NCBI RefSeq assembly: GCF_030269925.1 | Contig: NC_085107.1 | Location: forward strand, 6,944,001 to 7,008,000 | Origin: Bombyx mori | Taxonomy: Eukaryota; Arthropoda; Insecta; Lepidoptera; Bombycidae | DNA: 64,000 nucleotides | Direction of reading: 5' to 3' | Shown here: piece after piece, positions 60,568 through 64,000 of the stretch | How positions within the stretch are numbered: position 1 is the first letter of the stretch | Layout of the letters: each line of letters starts with the position of its first letter | Made by a program: the position numbers and the translations under genes | Notes under the pieces: model-generated | Told to the model about the DNA's origin: nothing | Database searches by the model: none | Seen by the model: the letters and a program-made list of their open reading frames with translations, nothing else

Positions 60568-60660
60568 AACCGGTGGTAAATTCATTCGCGAAGCAGTTGC
60601 TCTTGTGTTGTTAAGTCTCCTTTGGAGTCGCTCGGGCAGCTGTTAGCAAATCTCGCTCGT
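60568..60660 (+). repeat. Diverged family B fragment
   Basis: CCGGTGGTAAATTCATTCGC, GAAGCAGTTGCTCTTG, CTGTTAGCAAATC resemble the middle of family B. Confidence 0.45.
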
Positions 60661-60683
60661 TGATTCACAACTTGATTAAGACA

Positions 60684-60936
60684 TGGTGGTAGGACCTCTT
60701 GTGATTCCGCACGGGTAGGTACCAGCACACTGCCATTTCCGCCGTGAAGTAGTAATGCTTTTCGGTGTAAAGGGCGGGGCAGCCGTTGTAACTTATACTG
60801 AGAGCTTAGAACTTATATTTCAAAGTGGGTGGCGCATTTACGTCGTAGTTATCTATGGGCTAGTTGTCTATGTCTATCTATAGTAACCAGGTGGGCTGTG
60901 AGCTCGTCCACCCATCTAAGCCAACAAAAAAAAACA
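60684..60936 (+). repeat. Bm1-like SINE with a small internal duplication
   Basis: ATGGTGGTAGGACCTCTTG, GTGAAGTAGTAATGC, GTGGGTGGCGCATTTACG, GGTGGGCTGTGAGCTCG, A-run. The GATGTCTATGGG block is repeated (TATCTATGGGCTAGTTGTCTATGTC). Confidence 0.85.
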
Positions 60937-61700
60937 GATGAAAGCCTTAAATTTGTACTTATAATTCAAAGGTGTAATTTTATTTCTAACCTCATTAAGC
61001 AATTCTATGTATCTTCTAATACAAATTCGATGAGATATGTTATTTTGTGTATTTCTATATGTATATCGTTCATTTCTTTTTACTTCGAGAGGACTGTTGT
61101 GGGCAAAAAAGATGAAAGGAAAGGTGATACACAGTGAAGGGAGAAACATAATCCTGAAAAGGAAACAAAGGAAAATGATTACTGAGTAATTGGGATACAA
61201 ATTTAAAAGTGTAAGATTGCCCGGATGGTCTTAATACAAAAACCCGATATCGCTATATTCTAATGTACCTATGTGTAATATATTGTTAAAAACAATAAAT
61301 GTAAAGTAAAATCTAACAAACATTTTGTTTACATTTTTAAAGTCATAGCGATTCCTTTTTTCAGACCGTACCTAAGCGGCAGTGTGACGTAATCGATGCG
61401 AGGTGCAAACTTAGCTTGGTCGAACATATATGCTTTTATTTCTCTTGTCGGGAGATTGATTTCACGGTCATAAGCATGAGGAGCACAACGAGGAAGTAAA
61501 ATAAAAAAATCGAGGCAAGATTAGTATTAAAAATGCGGACGAAATATTTTAGGCAGTTTATTAATTAATTTGCTAGTGATAATAAAATAAATAAAATCAA
61601 ACCGGCATATGCAAGCATTAAATTTATTACATTTAAAATCTAACATATATAGAAACAAAATATAAATATTATTAAATGTACAAAAAAAAATGACATGAGT
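60937..61700. other. Intergenic, nothing recognised
   Basis: AT-rich; frames at 60829-61200 on both strands start in the SINE and show no motif. Confidence 0.35.
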
Positions 61701-61809
61701 AGGTAAGTAGTGGCTTAGCTCTGCTGGCATTGCTGATGCCCATGGACAACGGTAACCACTCCCCATCTGATGGCTCGTATACTAGACTGTACAAAACAAT
61801 AAAAAAAAC
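61701..61809 (+). repeat. LINE 3' tail (family of 53230), diverged
   Basis: AAGTAGTGGCTTAGCTCTGC, GCATTGCTGATGCCCATGG, GGTAACCACTCCCCATC, A-run. Confidence 0.75.
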
Positions 61810-64000
61810 GTCGAAATTTTGGAAAAAGACAAGTCCTTCCCGTTGCGAGATTGTGCATTGGAACCAATTATAGATACGTAGTATTGGTACCAAACTATTT
61901 GACTAACCACAATTTTTTTTAGACATTAATTAATGCGAAAAATATACTCAACTTTTTCTCTGCACCCCTTGCTTTCAAATTGCAGATAAGCTGACATTAG
62001 GACGGCTTAAGAGTCAAAACCGCTGAATTCAATGACAAGTATTTAAAAACATTTGAAACATAAGCTTAGATTATGACTTCAAAACATTTGAAATCATATT
62101 TTCGGGGAGAGATTTTTCATTTAAATAATCAAAAACACCTAAGGAATGATTTTTTAATAAAGTTTCAATGAAACGAAAAAGTTGTTTCGGAATGAATGAA
62201 ATTACACAACTAAGAAAGGTACATATTAAGAGGAATACTGTTGACTAATCTACGAATTACAAATTTGATATTTGTTATTTTTAATAATATAATTTTGTGA
62301 CCGACTCACCGATAAATTTTTCGATTTGTAGCAAAACTTTACGAATAACCGACAAATATACATAACATAACAATACATAACAATGTATTCTAATTAGCGC
62401 ACTATGTACCTATCAACTATTTTAATTTACTAATTTATCAAATGCATTAAAGTCTAAAAATCATGTGCAAGCGTGAATATATTTGTTTTGAAGTTACATT
62501 GAAAAACGTGTGCTAAGTTCAAGCTATTATGGTTTGTTCAAAATTGGTCACGTGACCCAAAAAGTTCTGCAAATGATTTAGCCACTTCTGACGTCACGTG
62601 TCAGAATTACTGTGACGTAGTTTTTAATATTTCGAAGTGTATTTATTGATGTTAGTATATTATGTCCAACGTGAAGAATTAATTAAAATTATTGAGGTAA
62701 GCTATTTTATTCAATTCTTGGAAACATTGTTTTGAGCACACTTTTTAAATACATTTTAAGTTATTCATAACTGAATTAACAATTCTAAATAACAATTATT
62801 ATTGAAAATAAAGTGCATGAGATCGGTTTTATTGGAGCATAAGATTGGATTCATTATTGCAATAATCGCTTTTGTACACTAGAACTTATGGTAATTAACC
62901 GTTAAGCACATTTTTTCAACGAAGTCTTATACCAAGAAGAAATATGTATTTATGTCTTATTTAGGCCTTAAACGACTTAATTGCAGCAAATTACGAATCC
63001 TATAACATAATTACTTTTATAACATTATTTAGAATATTACTTGAAAAGTTAAATATTATATAATTCGATAATCATAAAACGACAATAAAAAGATTAGACC
63101 GTGAAAATAGTTTCGTGTTTACGACTTGGGAAAAAAAGACAGAATATAGGTTGGTATTAAAAAAAATATATATATATATATATATATATGATATATAGCT
63201 TCATATGATCGAAACACGTTTATCTAAATAAGTAAATTGCCTGAACGAGGACTATAATAATTTATGTATATAGAAAGTTACACTTTTTTCTCTCATATTT
63301 ATTCCTTTTTGAATTAATCAAGGAATGTTCCCATTGGAATGTTATGGTCCATTAGTTAGTTATATAATGTTTAATATAAATACAATCTGTGACGTATCGA
63401 ATAGATTCACAGATATTTATGTGTTTAATACGATAAGTCAATTGTTTTAACAATTAAGAACCTTATTCGTATACACATAAGGCGTTTAAAGGAAATAATA
63501 TATAATAATGTTTTTATTCGACACGAGAATCAACGTGCCATACAATATTTGTGCGAGTTAACGGAACTAGGAACAAATGAAAAATTTATTCGTTAAAAAT
63601 CAGGAATTCGTTTTTTTATAGGACGAATACATACTTGTGTAATTATGACTACCTTTGAGGTTTAATTTCGTGTTTTTATTTTTTTATTGTCAATACATTA
63701 TTAGCAAAGTTTCAAATACATTTAAAAATAAACCTTAAAGAGAAATATTTTTTTTTTTGAAAAATAGACGGTAGTAGTTGGCACAATATCGAGATGTCGA
63801 CGAATGAAAGATCATAATTGTACGTTACCACGAAAACTCGAATAATATTCGAAACATCAGTAATAATGAAATCGAAATAAATAAATCGAAAAAAGAAATC
63901 GAGATTAAACCGTAAAAGGAGTTTTCATTATGCATTCAAGGATTCACGAAAACCGAAGAAAATACTATGATAATTGTGTCTTGTGAATTATCAGGGTAGA
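61810..64000. other. Intergenic, nothing recognised
   Basis: AT-rich with no repeat I can name and no supported coding exon. Contains a (TA)n tract at about 63167-63189. CRE-like TGACGTCA-type sites occur near 62590 (GACGTCACGTG) and 62612. Confidence 0.4.

Overview
The window reads as lepidopteran nuclear DNA, almost certainly Bombyx (silkworm). It is AT-rich, carries about twenty copies of a tRNA-derived SINE that I recognise as Bm1, several Lep1-like Helitron fragments ending in CTAG, and a DD37D mariner of the kind known from Bombyx. The species call rests on these repeat families from memory, not on a database search.

Only one host gene can be built with confidence. It is a cyclic nucleotide-gated channel A subunit (CngA-like) on the minus strand, running from an ATG at 34233 to a stop ending at 3300. 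Nine coding exons join without a phase conflict, giving 753 codons (752 residues). They encode an N-terminal cytoplasmic region, S1 to S6, an A-type pore with a T-I-G-E-T filter, the C-linker, the cyclic nucleotide-binding domain, a C-terminal leucine-zipper-like coiled coil and an acidic tail. Exon 1 is only 23 coding bases. Intron 2 is about 18 kb and is filled with mobile elements.

Layout. 1-3150: repeats and unassigned DNA, including a palindromic MITE. 3300-15191: CngA exons 9 to 3. 15192-33251: intron 2, with Bm1 copies, Helitron-like elements, a six-unit 88-bp minisatellite, a cysteine-rich reading frame with one stop, a 1.58-kb inverted-repeat element around an unassigned reading frame, and a 1.58-kb foldback element with 763-bp arms. 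33252-34260: exons 2 and 1, and a likely 5' leader with an upstream ORF. 34261-64000: no supported host exon. This part holds SINEs, LINE 3' ends, Helitron-like copies, a GC-rich island at about 51.25-51.43 kb, and a nearly complete mariner (56472-57770) whose transposase has one in-frame TAG.

The genes do not form an operon or shared pathway. The window is one ion-channel gene with repeat-rich introns plus a repeat-rich upstream flank. Repeat family names other than Bm1, mariner and the general Helitron/LINE classes are descriptive only.
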